Positions 9,461 through 19,698 of a DNA stretch of 64,000 nucleotides are shown in pieces. The notes below the pieces were generated by a model that did no database searches, was not told the DNA's origin, and worked only from the letters and a program-made list of their open reading frames with translations. The position numbers were made by a program, and so were the translations under genes. Position 1 is the first letter of the stretch. Every line of letters starts with the position of its first letter. This stretch comes from CAZGYE01 sp964530165. GTDB lineage: Bacteria; Planctomycetota; Planctomycetia; Planctomycetales; Planctomycetaceae. The DNA is taken from assembly GCA_964530165.1 (NCBI GenBank), contig CAZGYE010000002.1:1-64000 (forward strand). The letters run 5' to 3'.

Positions 9461-12400
9461 AGCGCCTGTGTGTCGTGTGGTAAGGATTTGACTTTTCAAG
9501 AAGTCATTGACGGAGAATGCCCACACTGCGGGGCGTCGGTTGTCGGCGACGAGAAGCCCCAAGAGCCCCAGACGCCGGATGCACCCGTCGGACAAACAGA
9601 CGACGCTGCGGGACCGGGTTCGAGAGCTGGCGGCACGCTCCAGCCACCTGATCGGGTTGCCACCATCCAGCCACCCGCGATGGATGACGAAGGTCCGGCG
9701 CGGACTGACACATCGGTTGTGGCCGACTTCAACAAACAGACATTGCCGTCACGAGAGCAAGAGCGGCAGTTCTCCAAGACCGTTGCTGCACCGCCGGATG
9801 GGGAAAAGGGGACAGGTCCAATTTGTGCGAAGCACCCTTCGGGCCGTTCCGGCAAATTGGACCTGTCCCCTTTTCCGGGCACACTGAACACGCTTCGTTC
9901 TTTACCCAAAGTGGACGAAGGCGGCAAAACGAAGTCACCCCAAGAGACGACGATTGCGGTCAGACCGGTCTCCGGGCTGAGTGAACAACCCGCGCCACAT
10001 GCCGACTACAGTCTGCTGGAAATGCTCGGTGAAGGCGGAATGGGGTTTGTCTATGGGGCCACTCAGACGTCGATCAACCGCAAAGTGGCCATCAAAATCT
10101 CGAAACAGGGAAAGGACGTCCCGGCCACAGCAGCCGGCACCGACGACTTGCGGTCGGAGGCGATCGTCATGGGCGACCTGGCCCATCCCAACATCGTCCC
10201 CATTTATGATCTGGGACACGACCAGTCCGGGACGCTGTTTTATTCGATGAAGTGCGTCGAAGGACAGAGTTGGGACACGGTGGTCCGCGAAAAAACGGAG
10301 TCGGAAAACCTCGATATTCTTCTGAAGGTGGCTGACGCGGTGGCGTTTGCCCATTCCCGCGGCGTCGTGCATCGCGATTTGAAGCCTGAAAACGTCCAGC
10401 TTGGCGACTACGGTGAAGTCTTGGTGATGGACTGGGGGCTGGCGTACACCACGGACGGTTTCTCTAAGCCCCAGTTCGTCAAACCGGAACCGTGTATGGG
10501 AGGTTCTCCCGCCTACATGTCGCCCGAAGCAGCGACGAACTTCCTCATCGCGTCGAACTTGATCGAGGGCACAGTCCAGCCCGTCGGCTTCGAAAGCGAC
10601 ATCTACCTGCTGGGCGCCATCCTCTACGAACTCGTCACGGGACGTCCGCCGCACGTTGGCAAAGACGCATTCGACTGCGTCCTGGCGGCGACGCAAAACC
10701 GGATCGCCGATCCCCCGAGGATCGCTGATCCCCCGACTCCGAGCGCGTTGTTGGACGTGGCTGACAAGGCCATGGCGACCAATCCCAGCGACCGCTACCA
10801 GAGCGTGCTGGAGCTGCAGGAAGCCATTCAGGAATACCGAACCCATGCTGAGAGCGTCACGCTGACGGACCGCGGCCGAGAGCATCTCAAGCGAGGCAAC
10901 TACGCGCGCGCCGTCTCGACGCTCGAGGACGCGATCGAATTGTGGGACGAAAACAGATCGGCGGTGACGGGTCTGCGTGTGGCGCGAGGACGGCTGACAC
11001 GCAGACGTTATGCAACGACGGCGCTGACGATGACACTGCTTGTCGTCGTGACGGGGGCGTTCATTTGGATAACAAACGCGGCACGAACCGCAAGAAATGA
11101 ACGAGATAAAGCACGACAAGCGGAGAAAGTGGCGAGCGATGCATTGGCAGGTGAGACGGCGGCAAAGGAGGAAGCGCAGCAGAGCGAGAAAGAGGCCAGA
11201 AGACTAGAAGCGCTCGCAAAGGAAAACGAGCAATTGGCCAGAGTGGCGGAACAGAAGGCAAACAAGGCCGCGGCCGACCTCAAAATTGCGTTGGACGGTG
11301 AGAAAAAGGCAAAGGAAGAAGCGCAAAGGCAGCGAGACTTCGCCAGGGAAGCGGAGGAAGGTCAGCGTTATGAGGCTTATCTGTCGCAGATCAAATTGGC
11401 GGCGGTGCGGATCGACGAGAACTCGTTGGACGACGCCGTCGACATCCTCGACAGACTCAAAACGGATTCAAACAAGTTGTGTCAGTGGGATTGGAAATAT
11501 CTCGATCATCTCTGTCGCCAAGGATCCACAAATTTTGAACTCGACGCGCCGGTCCACGCCGTCGATTTTGAGCCGAGGGGCCAATTCTTTGTAACTGGCG
11601 ACGACAAAGGAAACATCAAGGTCTGGAACCGCGATGTCATTTTCGCACCTTTGGCTCAAGCCAAGCAGGACTCCCAGGTGCACGCCGTCGTCTTTTCACC
11701 AGATGGATCGCGAATTGCCACGGCAGCGGACGACTCGATCATCCGCTTGTGGCGGTGGGATTCCCAGAAACTTGCATTAGAGTCTCTTCGAGAGCTGAAA
11801 GGGCATGAGAAGCCCATCGTCAGTTTGGACTTCGGAAAAGACGGCAAAACGATTCTTTCCAGCTCTCTGGACCACACAATGCGCTTGTGGGATGTGAGGA
11901 CTGGGAAGGAACTTGCGGAAAGCCTACTCCATAAGAAGGGCTGGTATGCGCACCAGGCTGTGCTCTCGCCCGATGGTGAAATGATTGCTGCAGCAGGTAA
12001 CGACGGAATTGCCAGTGTTTGGAAGCTCGAACACGCAAGCAGTCGCATTCTCATGCAGGCTGAGTTTGACGGCCATCTCGCCCGGACGGGCAGAGCACAT
12101 CGACTGACCGGCCACGTTTATTGTGTGGCTTTTTCTCCAAACGGCAAACAAGTCGTGACGGGCGGTTCGGACGGTCGGCTGTTTCTCTGGTCGCCTGAAA
12201 AAGTGATTCAAGCCCAACAGAATACAAAAAATCCCTTCATCAAGTCCGAAAAGAAGATTTACGATCTGCTTCTGGAAGGCCACCAAAAGGCGGTTCGTGC
12301 GGTCGCGTTCTCGACCGGCGAAGCCGGAAAACCGGTCATCGTCAGCGCGGGTGACGATGCACTGATAATGATCTGGGACCCCGATACAGGAAAGCGGCTG

Positions 12401-14545
12401 AAGAGGATGCGGGGCCACCAGCGCGCCGTCTACGCATGTGCCGTGACAGATATTGCTGGACCTGAAGGGAAAGAGTTGCTCGTGTTGACGGGCAGCGACG
12501 ACCAGCGTGCGAAATTGTGGAACGTCGACGACTACGAGGAATATCGAGTCATCGAGAACAAGCGCGAGATCGTTTCGGCAGCGTTCAGTCCCGCGACTCA
12601 TCGGCTGGCCACCACCGATTCGGAGGGAGTCTTGTCCATCATCGATGGAAAGTCTGGTGAATTACTGAACGAGTTTCAGGAAGGCCACACGAGCGCCGTT
12701 TGGACCGTCGTTCCTTTTGCAGATGGGAGAAAGGTAATCACGGCGTCGGGCAGCGACACGCGGGTCTGGGACGTACACACCGGCACACAACTGGCCGTGC
12801 TTCCGGAAAGCCAAGCCGTTGGCATATCATCCGTACTTCAAGCAGCGGTGGCTGTCTCACGCGATGGGAAATGGATTCTGACCGGCAGCAGCGATCACAG
12901 AGCAAAGCTCTGGAAAACGGATGAAATCTTAGACCCTGCCGGAACACCCAAACCGCACAGAGATCTGAAATGTGAGGCCTTTGTCACAGCAGTCGCCTTT
13001 TCTGAAGAGGGCAGTTTGATGCTCGTCGGTGATGACTTTGGGTACTGCTACGTTTGGGACCGAAAAACGGGCGCGGTCAGAAAAATTCCGATGCATACGG
13101 GTAGCGAAAAGCAGGAGGCGGTCGTGGCGGCGTATTTCCTTCCAGACGGCAAGCACGCCTTGACGGCCAGCCGCGACTACACCGTTGCTCGCTGGAATAT
13201 CGAGACGGGCACAGCGAAAAACGCGCAGAGGTTCCCCCACGGTGTTTCGGTGCGTGCCATGGCGCTGACGCCCAACGGCAGGCAAGCCATTACCATTTGC
13301 CGCGATCGCGACGTCTACGTCATGCGACTCTGGGACGTCGACGAAGCAAAGCAACTGCGGAGGAAGGAATTCAAGGACGAGGCGATACAATCGGTGGCCA
13401 TATTGCCGAACGGAAACTACGCCGTGACAGTGAACAACCCCAAGGCGGCGAATTCTCGGAGTCGTGTACGCCTCTGGAACGTCGAGAGCTTTGAAGAGGT
13501 GACATTTGCCGGCGGAAACGAACCACTTCTCGACGCGGGAAGACTCGGTACCGACGCGTTTTCGGCCGTGTTCTCCAGCGATGCCAACGATGTGTTTGTT
13601 GCGACCCGCAAAAATGTGCAGATGTGGAATGTCAAATCGCGCAGACTGGAAATGAGTTTCAGCCGCCACGGCGTAGTTCATGCAGTCAGTTTTTCGAGCG
13701 ACGGCAAGTACATCGTTAGCGGCAATCATGATGGAACCGTTCACATTCTCGATGCGAACACTGCCAAAGCGCTGGTTAAGCTGGACGATGAACACAAACA
13801 TGGTGGCAAAGTCAACGCGGCCGTCTTTTCCTCGAAGCCAAATTCGTATCAACTGCTGACGGCAAGTGCTGACAAGACCGCACGAGTTTGGACGTGGAAC
13901 CCGGTGACGAAGCAGTTGCTCGCGACGGGAAAACCGCTGGTGCACGGGGCGGGAGTGCGCACTGCAACCTTTTCGGCTGACGAGAAATGGATCCTCACGG
14001 GATCAAATGACGCCAAGCTTCGTCTTTGGCGGAATGGTGATGGAAGCGAAAAGCCGATTCTAACGATGAGCGGCCACCGAGCCACGGTCACTTGTGCACG
14101 CTTTCTTCCAAAGGGCGCCGACGAAAACACCTTGGTCGTGATCAGCGGCAGCGACGACACCACCGCTCGGGTCTGGAAGATTGATACGAAGGAAAAGAGA
14201 GTCGTCAAAACGATTTCCTTAACGGGGCATACCGGAGCGGTCAACGCAGTCACGTTTTCGCCCGATGGGCAACGCGCCTTTACGGCGAGTTCGGACAAGA
14301 CGATCCGCGTGTGGGACTTTGACCTCGAAGTCAAGAAGGACAACGCCGAACAGAAAGTCGAGGACCGTGGCCGTGAAGTCCTCGTACTGGGGGCCGACAA
14401 AAAACGCCACACCGAGGGTGTGACGGCTCTTTCTTTTCCCGACAACCTCACTCTCATGAGTTCCGGTCTGGATGGGAAGACGATCTTTTGGTTCGGCGGG
14501 CCTTCAGAATATAAGAGCGACTGGAGACAACAACCCGATGGCTGA
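9458..14545 (+). CDS. Zinc ribbon - Ser/Thr protein kinase - TM - WD40 protein
   Basis: The chosen ATG at 9458 has GGAGG ten bases upstream; an in-frame ATG at 9449 abuts that site and is less likely. The product has 1695 aa. Two CxxC pairs at the N-terminus (CVSC and CPHC) form a probable zinc ribbon. A low-complexity linker carries a translated palindromic element at about residues 115-140. The kinase domain spans about residues 183-465 with GEGGMGFVYG at 191, Lys213 in VAIK, HRDLKPEN with Asp307, and DWG (Asp325) in place of DFG, so it should be catalytically competent. One TM helix lies near 518-540, followed by an Ala/Glu/Lys-rich coiled coil to about 635. By eye, about 21 WD-like units fill the rest (about 690-1690), enough for three seven-bladed propellers. 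It overlaps the next gene by 8 bases. Expected topology: cytoplasmic kinase, WD40 propellers on the other side of the membrane. Role: phosphorylation-based sensor or scaffold. Confidence 0.9.
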   Translation: MSACVSCGKDLTFQEVIDGECPHCGASVVGDEKPQEPQTPDAPVGQTDDAAGPGSRAGGTLQPPDRVATIQPPAMDDEGPARTDTSVVADFNKQTLPSREQERQFSKTVAAPPDGEKGTGPICAKHPSGRSGKLDLSPFPGTLNTLRSLPKVDEGGKTKSPQETTIAVRPVSGLSEQPAPHADYSLLEMLGEGGMGFVYGATQTSINRKVAIKISKQGKDVPATAAGTDDLRSEAIVMGDLAHPNIVPIYDLGHDQSGTLFYSMKCVEGQSWDTVVREKTESENLDILLKVADAVAFAHSRGVVHRDLKPENVQLGDYGEVLVMDWGLAYTTDGFSKPQFVKPEPCMGGSPAYMSPEAATNFLIASNLIEGTVQPVGFESDIYLLGAILYELVTGRPPHVGKDAFDCVLAATQNRIADPPRIADPPTPSALLDVADKAMATNPSDRYQSVLELQEAIQEYRTHAESVTLTDRGREHLKRGNYARAVSTLEDAIELWDENRSAVTGLRVARGRLTRRRYATTALTMTLLVVVTGAFIWITNAARTARNERDKARQAEKVASDALAGETAAKEEAQQSEKEARRLEALAKENEQLARVAEQKANKAAADLKIALDGEKKAKEEAQRQRDFAREAEEGQRYEAYLSQIKLAAVRIDENSLDDAVDILDRLKTDSNKLCQWDWKYLDHLCRQGSTNFELDAPVHAVDFEPRGQFFVTGDDKGNIKVWNRDVIFAPLAQAKQDSQVHAVVFSPDGSRIATAADDSIIRLWRWDSQKLALESLRELKGHEKPIVSLDFGKDGKTILSSSLDHTMRLWDVRTGKELAESLLHKKGWYAHQAVLSPDGEMIAAAGNDGIASVWKLEHASSRILMQAEFDGHLARTGRAHRLTGHVYCVAFSPNGKQVVTGGSDGRLFLWSPEKVIQAQQNTKNPFIKSEKKIYDLLLEGHQKAVRAVAFSTGEAGKPVIVSAGDDALIMIWDPDTGKRLKRMRGHQRAVYACAVTDIAGPEGKELLVLTGSDDQRAKLWNVDDYEEYRVIENKREIVSAAFSPATHRLATTDSEGVLSIIDGKSGELLNEFQEGHTSAVWTVVPFADGRKVITASGSDTRVWDVHTGTQLAVLPESQAVGISSVLQAAVAVSRDGKWILTGSSDHRAKLWKTDEILDPAGTPKPHRDLKCEAFVTAVAFSEEGSLMLVGDDFGYCYVWDRKTGAVRKIPMHTGSEKQEAVVAAYFLPDGKHALTASRDYTVARWNIETGTAKNAQRFPHGVSVRAMALTPNGRQAITICRDRDVYVMRLWDVDEAKQLRRKEFKDEAIQSVAILPNGNYAVTVNNPKAANSRSRVRLWNVESFEEVTFAGGNEPLLDAGRLGTDAFSAVFSSDANDVFVATRKNVQMWNVKSRRLEMSFSRHGVVHAVSFSSDGKYIVSGNHDGTVHILDANTAKALVKLDDEHKHGGKVNAAVFSSKPNSYQLLTASADKTARVWTWNPVTKQLLATGKPLVHGAGVRTATFSADEKWILTGSNDAKLRLWRNGDGSEKPILTMSGHRATVTCARFLPKGADENTLVVISGSDDTTARVWKIDTKEKRVVKTISLTGHTGAVNAVTFSPDGQRAFTASSDKTIRVWDFDLEVKKDNAEQKVEDRGREVLVLGADKKRHTEGVTALSFPDNLTLMSSGLDGKTIFWFGGPSEYKSDWRQQPDG
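9802..9876. repeat. 75-bp palindromic element inside the kinase gene
   Basis: Arms of 24 bases (9802-9825 and 9853-9876) are perfect reverse complements around a 27-base loop. The unit is 25 codons long and keeps the reading frame, translating to GEKGTGPICAKHPSG followed by SGKLDLSPFPG. A near-identical copy lies at 26427-26501. It sits in the unstructured linker between zinc ribbon and kinase, where an insertion would be tolerated. Confidence 0.9.
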
Positions 14546-17500
14546 ACCACATGACGAGACGCGGAACTGGAAGAGTTCGCGTGCCAGACGGCCTCGTCAC
14601 ACCAGGCAGTGGCGCAGCCGACAAAAAGGGAGCAGCGTCAGGCGTGAACGAACTGCCCGGTGGCTGCGGATCGCCGGAGTCGGTGTGCCCTTATTCGGCA
14701 TTCTCTGCGTTGTCGTCTACCTTGTTGTGGTACCCGACCCTGTTCCACCGGCGCGGCTGGTTCTGATCGGAATCAGTTCGTATCCCGATCGCGCGCTGCC
14801 GCCCAACAGTGGTGGACGCGAAGACGTGGACGTTCTCAAGTCGCAGTATCAGGATGAAAGCGGCTCTTTCGAGGAGGTTGACGTGACGGATGATGCGCTC
14901 ACACGGGATGCGCTCAAGCGGCGTCTTGACGACACGTTCGGGAAAATGAACGAGTCGACGCTTGTCGTCTATTGCAGCTTGCACGGAAGAGTTTGGTCCG
15001 GTGATGGGAACGCCCAATCGCAGTTTTACGTCAGTAACGAAGTCTACCCGATTTCGACTTTCTTAAAGAATCTGGAGGAGTCGTCCGCGGACCACATTCT
15101 GCTGCTCATCGACGCCGGTCGGCTCAAACCGAATTGGAGAAAGGGAATCCTCGCAAACGATTTCGTCGCACAGTTCCAGCAGGACGTCGAGAAATCGGAA
15201 CTTCCCAAGCAGCTGACCGTCCTCTGCTCTGCAGAACTTGGACAGGTCAGTTGGACGCTGGATCCGAGTCGGGAGGACCAGCCGTCGGATGCTGATGAGT
15301 CCGGCGGGAAGGCCGGCGTGGAAATCCAATCGGTCTTCGGCTATTACGTCGCAAAAGGCTTGGAAGGTGACGCGGATGGATGGCCCAAAGGCGGCAAACG
15401 TGAAAAAAACGACCGCGTAGACAGCGACGAATTCTACCGGTACGTCAGCGACAAGGTTTCAAAGTGGGCCAGAGAACATCGTCGTGCACCGCAAACGGTG
15501 TGGCGGTTTTCTACGCAAGAGGGTCGTGAGCCGAGCACGTTTGACATTGTGGCCGTCAGTCATCCCAAACCGAAAGAGCCCAAAAGCGGCGAGGACGCCG
15601 CCAGCGACCAAGGCAATCAGGCGCCCTCATCGGAGACCGGCAGCGAGGAAGCGGACGACGCCAAACCTGCGGTGAACAATTCCGGAAAAGCCCAAGCCGC
15701 CCCAGCCGAGTTGCTGAAGCGCCTCGATGCGCTTTGGAGCGAGCGGGACAAGCGTCGTCAGGACGAAGCGGTCATCGGCCGTGCTCCCTCCCATTGGCAG
15801 TCTCTTCAGGCCCATTTGCTGCTTGCCGAGCAGCAGCTTCGAAGTGCATTGTGGGACGAGGCCGAGGAAACGATGCAGCTCGCGACGAAGCTGATCGGGG
15901 AGATTGACCAGCGAATCAAAGACAGTGGGTCGAACGACGATGACGACGGTTTGTCGACGCTTTCGTTGGCGCTGGCGCCGGTTGGCGGCAAGGGGCGGCT
16001 TTCCGTCGAAGCCGAAAAAGAACTCAACAAACTTCTCGACGGCAAAGCTCCTGCCGAAAACAAAGACTTGACGGCCTTCTTGGAGAAGAATGGCGAGGCG
16101 GCCGAACGGGGCCTCGCCCGCCATCTGCTGACCAGAGCAAATGCAGATGCGAGTCGCAGTGGGCTGGCCCGACTTGGTCCTCTCCTCAAGCGGATCGCTG
16201 TGAATCGCCGGCCGGCCGAGTTGGCGTTTCTGAGTGAGCTGGTCAACTTGGCGTCGTCGGTTGAGTCGGCCGATGAGCTCGATAACGGCAAATGGCCGAA
16301 AGCATTGTGCGAACAGACGCTACAGCGGAGTCAACGGGTCGAGCAGCTTCTTGCCGAAAGCACGCTCGTTCTGCCGTATGTTCGCCGTGAGCTTAAGCTG
16401 GGGTTGCGAAAGCTGGTGGCTGCTCAGCGCTGGCTCGTCAAGGGTGGCGCCGAAAGCACGCAGGCCGAGGTGTGGTTGAAGGCGTGCGAACGCCACTTTC
16501 AGGCCATCGATGACGTCGCCCAGGCCGTTCAGTTGCGGGACAGGCTCCTCGTGGAGCTTCCCGGCTACGCGAGTTGGTTTGCCGCCCAGGCTGAGGCGGA
16601 TCATGCACAGCACAACTTCTTCGATGACGACGAGCGGACGGACTACTACGACGGCATTCGGGAGTTGGGTGACACGTTGAGAAACTTCGGCGACCAACTC
16701 GCGTCGGACGGGGCTGGAATCACTCGCGAGCAGATTGAGAACCTTTCGGAACGGCACGAACTTGCTCCACAGCCGTCTGCAGACGATTTGCTGAGACTGA
16801 TGCTTAATACCCGTCGCATCGATCGGTTGCTGAAGCGTCTGCCAACACAGTCTTCCACCTCAGAGCTGGGTCGGCTACAGAATCTCACAGAGGACACGCG
16901 GAAACTCTACGAAGATGATTTCCGGCCGGCTGTACAACGGGCGCTGAGCGAACTCAAGATGCAGACGCCAAACGACTGGCAAAAAATCGACGAAGCGCTA
17001 CAGATGCCGTGGATCGACGCGGCAGAACGTCGCAGACTGCGAAAGGAACTCGACAAGTTGCCGGATTTCGGGGACGACCGGGACCAAAAGAATCGATCCG
17101 TTGTCGGCATTTGGCAGGGGTTTTGGGCGATTCAGACCCTGAGCCTGTTGGAAATCGACGCGCCGACGAGGGAGTTGTGGGAGGATTGGAAGAGACTTGT
17201 CTCGGCGATATCCGATCGATCCGTGAAGCCGGCACAACAGCAGACGCTCTCGATCGTCCACCGGCGAGCCAGCCTGGGGCGGCGGATCAGTTCCGCTCTT
17301 GACGAGGGCGAACGGTCTGAGCGCAGCACGATCAGCCACGGGCTGGCTGTCTCTGATCCCTTCGATGAGGCAACCATCGGAAAACGCAACGATCTTCTTG
17401 ATAAGAAACGCAAGGAGACTCTCACGGGCTGGCTGTCCCTCCACGCGGCAGAATACTGGCATCGACAGCGAGACTTCGGAACGGTCTTTCGTTCCCTCGC

Positions 17501-19685
17501 CGATCGCTCGCGGCCTTGGAGACGTGAGACGAATGAGACCAAACCGCCGCCGCGTCTGCAGATCTCTGAGAACACGGTCCGATTGCAGGAACGAGCCACC
17601 AAGCTGATTGTCCGTCTGGAACCCAAGCCGGCGCCGACCTCCCAACCGAAGCTTTCTCTCCGCGCTCCCAGGGACGTCACCATTCACTTCGATGGAAGCA
17701 AGGTGACGGGGCCCATCGAGGTGTCGACAGGGGAACGGCCGCTGCAGTTTGAACTGACATCGAAGCCGGACATCCAGCCTGGGCGGGAGCTTATCGTCGC
17801 CCTGCTCGACGGCGGCGTGGCCACCCTGCGTGAGGCAACGGCCATCAACGAGTTTCCACTGGACATCCGCCGGCTCACGCTCATCCCACCACCGGACCCG
17901 TCGGCGTGGCGCGTGCATTTTCTCCCGGCAACGGCAGGAGTCAAGCCAGAAGGGCGCCCCGAAGGCCGCTGGGAAGAGTCGGCGCTTGTGCTGCCGGCAT
18001 TCTCGCCTGACGGCCAAAAAACGATTGAACTGAAGGCCGTGCTCACCAGGCCCTCAAACGATGTTGCAAAAGAGGTGACCGTTACGGTTTATCGCAAGAC
18101 GGAAGATCAGCCGACGTTGATTGCCGGTCCTCAGAAGTTCCCTCTGAAGCGCGGTCAGGTGGAGACGGAGCTCACCTTCTCGGCTGGCGGGAAGCCCGAT
18201 AAAAAAACGGACGCGCAGCCGAACAGCGGGCCCTCACAGCTCGATGTTGATCTCGCTCGGGGGCTTCTCTTCAAGATCGAGCCTGAGGGACGTAACGCCA
18301 TCGAACACGCCGTCGAGCCGAAGTTCTGGCAAGCGAAGCAGTATATTCAGACGCCGGTCGCAACATTTACAGATGCAAGAATTTCCGTGCACGTCAATCC
18401 GTGGGAAAACAGCGAGCCGCATCCTCTCCTCCCGGACGAAGTTCCGGTGACGCTGGAATACGACAAGCGGTTGGATGATTTCAAGAGCAAGTCGGAGTTG
18501 GCGGCCAAGATTTCGCTCAACCGACCAAAGAAAGAGCCAACAGAGTTGTACCTCGACTTGGACAAGAAGAGGCTCAACGAGCTCGAAGACGGCCCGTTTG
18601 AGCTCTCGCTGACCGTCGGTGGATTGCCGCACGCATTCCGCTGGCAAATCAAGAAAGGTGAAGGCGAAAAAGAAGCGGAGCGCATCCCGCGTCTCGAGAT
18701 TGCTCTGCCCGACTATCCGGCGGGGATGATCCCCCTGAAAGAATTGGAGAAGCCGGGCAAGGATAGACTCATCGTCCGTTTTGAAGTCAATATCTCCAGA
18801 GACGAAATCAGAGGCGGCAACTGCAAGCTGCGGTACCGGCTGGGCAGCAGAAACCCTCCAGAGCCGATCTCTTTGACGTCGTCGTGGCAAAAGCAGGTGC
18901 GCCTAACGGGTCTCAAAGAGGGTCTCTGGCAGATCAAGACGAAAGCCGCCGACTACGAGGCAGAAATCCCGTTGGGCGGCCTGTCCGGCCGTTTCACGCT
19001 GGCGGCGCAGCTTGTTGACCAACGTGAGAGCAATCTGGCGGAAGATCGTTTCGAAATCGCCATCGACGGTTCGCCGCCAAAAGTCAAGCTCCATGTTGGA
19101 AAGCGCAACGAGATCACGCACACGATCGGAGAGCCACTCCGTGTGACGGTCGAAGCGGTGGACGAGGAGTCCGGCGTTCAAAAAGTCATTATTGGAACCG
19201 GCGCCGGCGCGAACGGGAAGGTCAAGCTCGACAAACCGCTGATCTCTCCGCCGCCACACCGCGAGCGGCCGGTTTCCATCAACAAGAGTTTCGTACTCTC
19301 GGTCAGTCCACCCCCGAAGAAAGGCGAGATCCGGGAGTTTGTTGCCGTTGCAACGAACGGTATCGGGGATGAGGGGACGAGCGAACTCTTGACGGTGACA
19401 TTCAAGGAACCCAAAGGCACGCCGCCGGGCCACACGGGAGGGATTACGGTTGTCCTTGATAAATCGCGTCGGAATTGGACATTCACCTGCAGGGTGCTTC
19501 AAGGAACGGACGTGAAAGGAGAGACCGAGCTTTCCAGCGACAGATCGGAATTCACTTTCAAGGACTTGCCTGCGGGCACGTACCAAGTCAAGGTGTTTTA
19601 CAAAGACCGTAGAGATATAAAATCGGTCACGGTGACGCCGGGAAAAACAAAAACGGTGACTCTCAAGCCGTCGTACTTCAAATAA
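14538..19685 (+). CDS. Membrane-anchored pseudo-caspase-like protein with large helical region
   Basis: The ATG at 14538 lies inside the end of the kinase gene (8-base overlap), with GGAGAC upstream at about the right distance. The product has 1715 aa. A basic N-terminus precedes one TM helix (about residues 45-66). Residues 71-320 follow the caspase/peptidase C14 pattern: a LVLIGISSY strand, SLHG with His149, LLLIDAG, LCSAELGQVSW and SVFGYYVAKGL. The position where Cys is expected after the Asp (residue 194) is Gly, so protease activity is unlikely. A Ser/Pro/Asp-rich linker then leads to a long helical region (about 395-1000), beta-rich segments, and a C-terminal carboxypeptidase-regulatory-like Ig fold ending in PAGTYQVKVFY. 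The helical part shares landmarks with the vWA protein encoded two genes downstream. The caspase assignment is inferred from motif order. A partner of the kinase is likely from tight coupling. Confidence 0.6.
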   Translation: MAEPHDETRNWKSSRARRPRHTRQWRSRQKGSSVRRERTARWLRIAGVGVPLFGILCVVVYLVVVPDPVPPARLVLIGISSYPDRALPPNSGGREDVDVLKSQYQDESGSFEEVDVTDDALTRDALKRRLDDTFGKMNESTLVVYCSLHGRVWSGDGNAQSQFYVSNEVYPISTFLKNLEESSADHILLLIDAGRLKPNWRKGILANDFVAQFQQDVEKSELPKQLTVLCSAELGQVSWTLDPSREDQPSDADESGGKAGVEIQSVFGYYVAKGLEGDADGWPKGGKREKNDRVDSDEFYRYVSDKVSKWAREHRRAPQTVWRFSTQEGREPSTFDIVAVSHPKPKEPKSGEDAASDQGNQAPSSETGSEEADDAKPAVNNSGKAQAAPAELLKRLDALWSERDKRRQDEAVIGRAPSHWQSLQAHLLLAEQQLRSALWDEAEETMQLATKLIGEIDQRIKDSGSNDDDDGLSTLSLALAPVGGKGRLSVEAEKELNKLLDGKAPAENKDLTAFLEKNGEAAERGLARHLLTRANADASRSGLARLGPLLKRIAVNRRPAELAFLSELVNLASSVESADELDNGKWPKALCEQTLQRSQRVEQLLAESTLVLPYVRRELKLGLRKLVAAQRWLVKGGAESTQAEVWLKACERHFQAIDDVAQAVQLRDRLLVELPGYASWFAAQAEADHAQHNFFDDDERTDYYDGIRELGDTLRNFGDQLASDGAGITREQIENLSERHELAPQPSADDLLRLMLNTRRIDRLLKRLPTQSSTSELGRLQNLTEDTRKLYEDDFRPAVQRALSELKMQTPNDWQKIDEALQMPWIDAAERRRLRKELDKLPDFGDDRDQKNRSVVGIWQGFWAIQTLSLLEIDAPTRELWEDWKRLVSAISDRSVKPAQQQTLSIVHRRASLGRRISSALDEGERSERSTISHGLAVSDPFDEATIGKRNDLLDKKRKETLTGWLSLHAAEYWHRQRDFGTVFRSLADRSRPWRRETNETKPPPRLQISENTVRLQERATKLIVRLEPKPAPTSQPKLSLRAPRDVTIHFDGSKVTGPIEVSTGERPLQFELTSKPDIQPGRELIVALLDGGVATLREATAINEFPLDIRRLTLIPPPDPSAWRVHFLPATAGVKPEGRPEGRWEESALVLPAFSPDGQKTIELKAVLTRPSNDVAKEVTVTVYRKTEDQPTLIAGPQKFPLKRGQVETELTFSAGGKPDKKTDAQPNSGPSQLDVDLARGLLFKIEPEGRNAIEHAVEPKFWQAKQYIQTPVATFTDARISVHVNPWENSEPHPLLPDEVPVTLEYDKRLDDFKSKSELAAKISLNRPKKEPTELYLDLDKKRLNELEDGPFELSLTVGGLPHAFRWQIKKGEGEKEAERIPRLEIALPDYPAGMIPLKELEKPGKDRLIVRFEVNISRDEIRGGNCKLRYRLGSRNPPEPISLTSSWQKQVRLTGLKEGLWQIKTKAADYEAEIPLGGLSGRFTLAAQLVDQRESNLAEDRFEIAIDGSPPKVKLHVGKRNEITHTIGEPLRVTVEAVDEESGVQKVIIGTGAGANGKVKLDKPLISPPPHRERPVSINKSFVLSVSPPPKKGEIREFVAVATNGIGDEGTSELLTVTFKEPKGTPPGHTGGITVVLDKSRRNWTFTCRVLQGTDVKGETELSSDRSEFTFKDLPAGTYQVKVFYKDRRDIKSVTVTPGKTKTVTLKPSYFK

Positions 19686-19698
19686 CGGATTGTCAACA

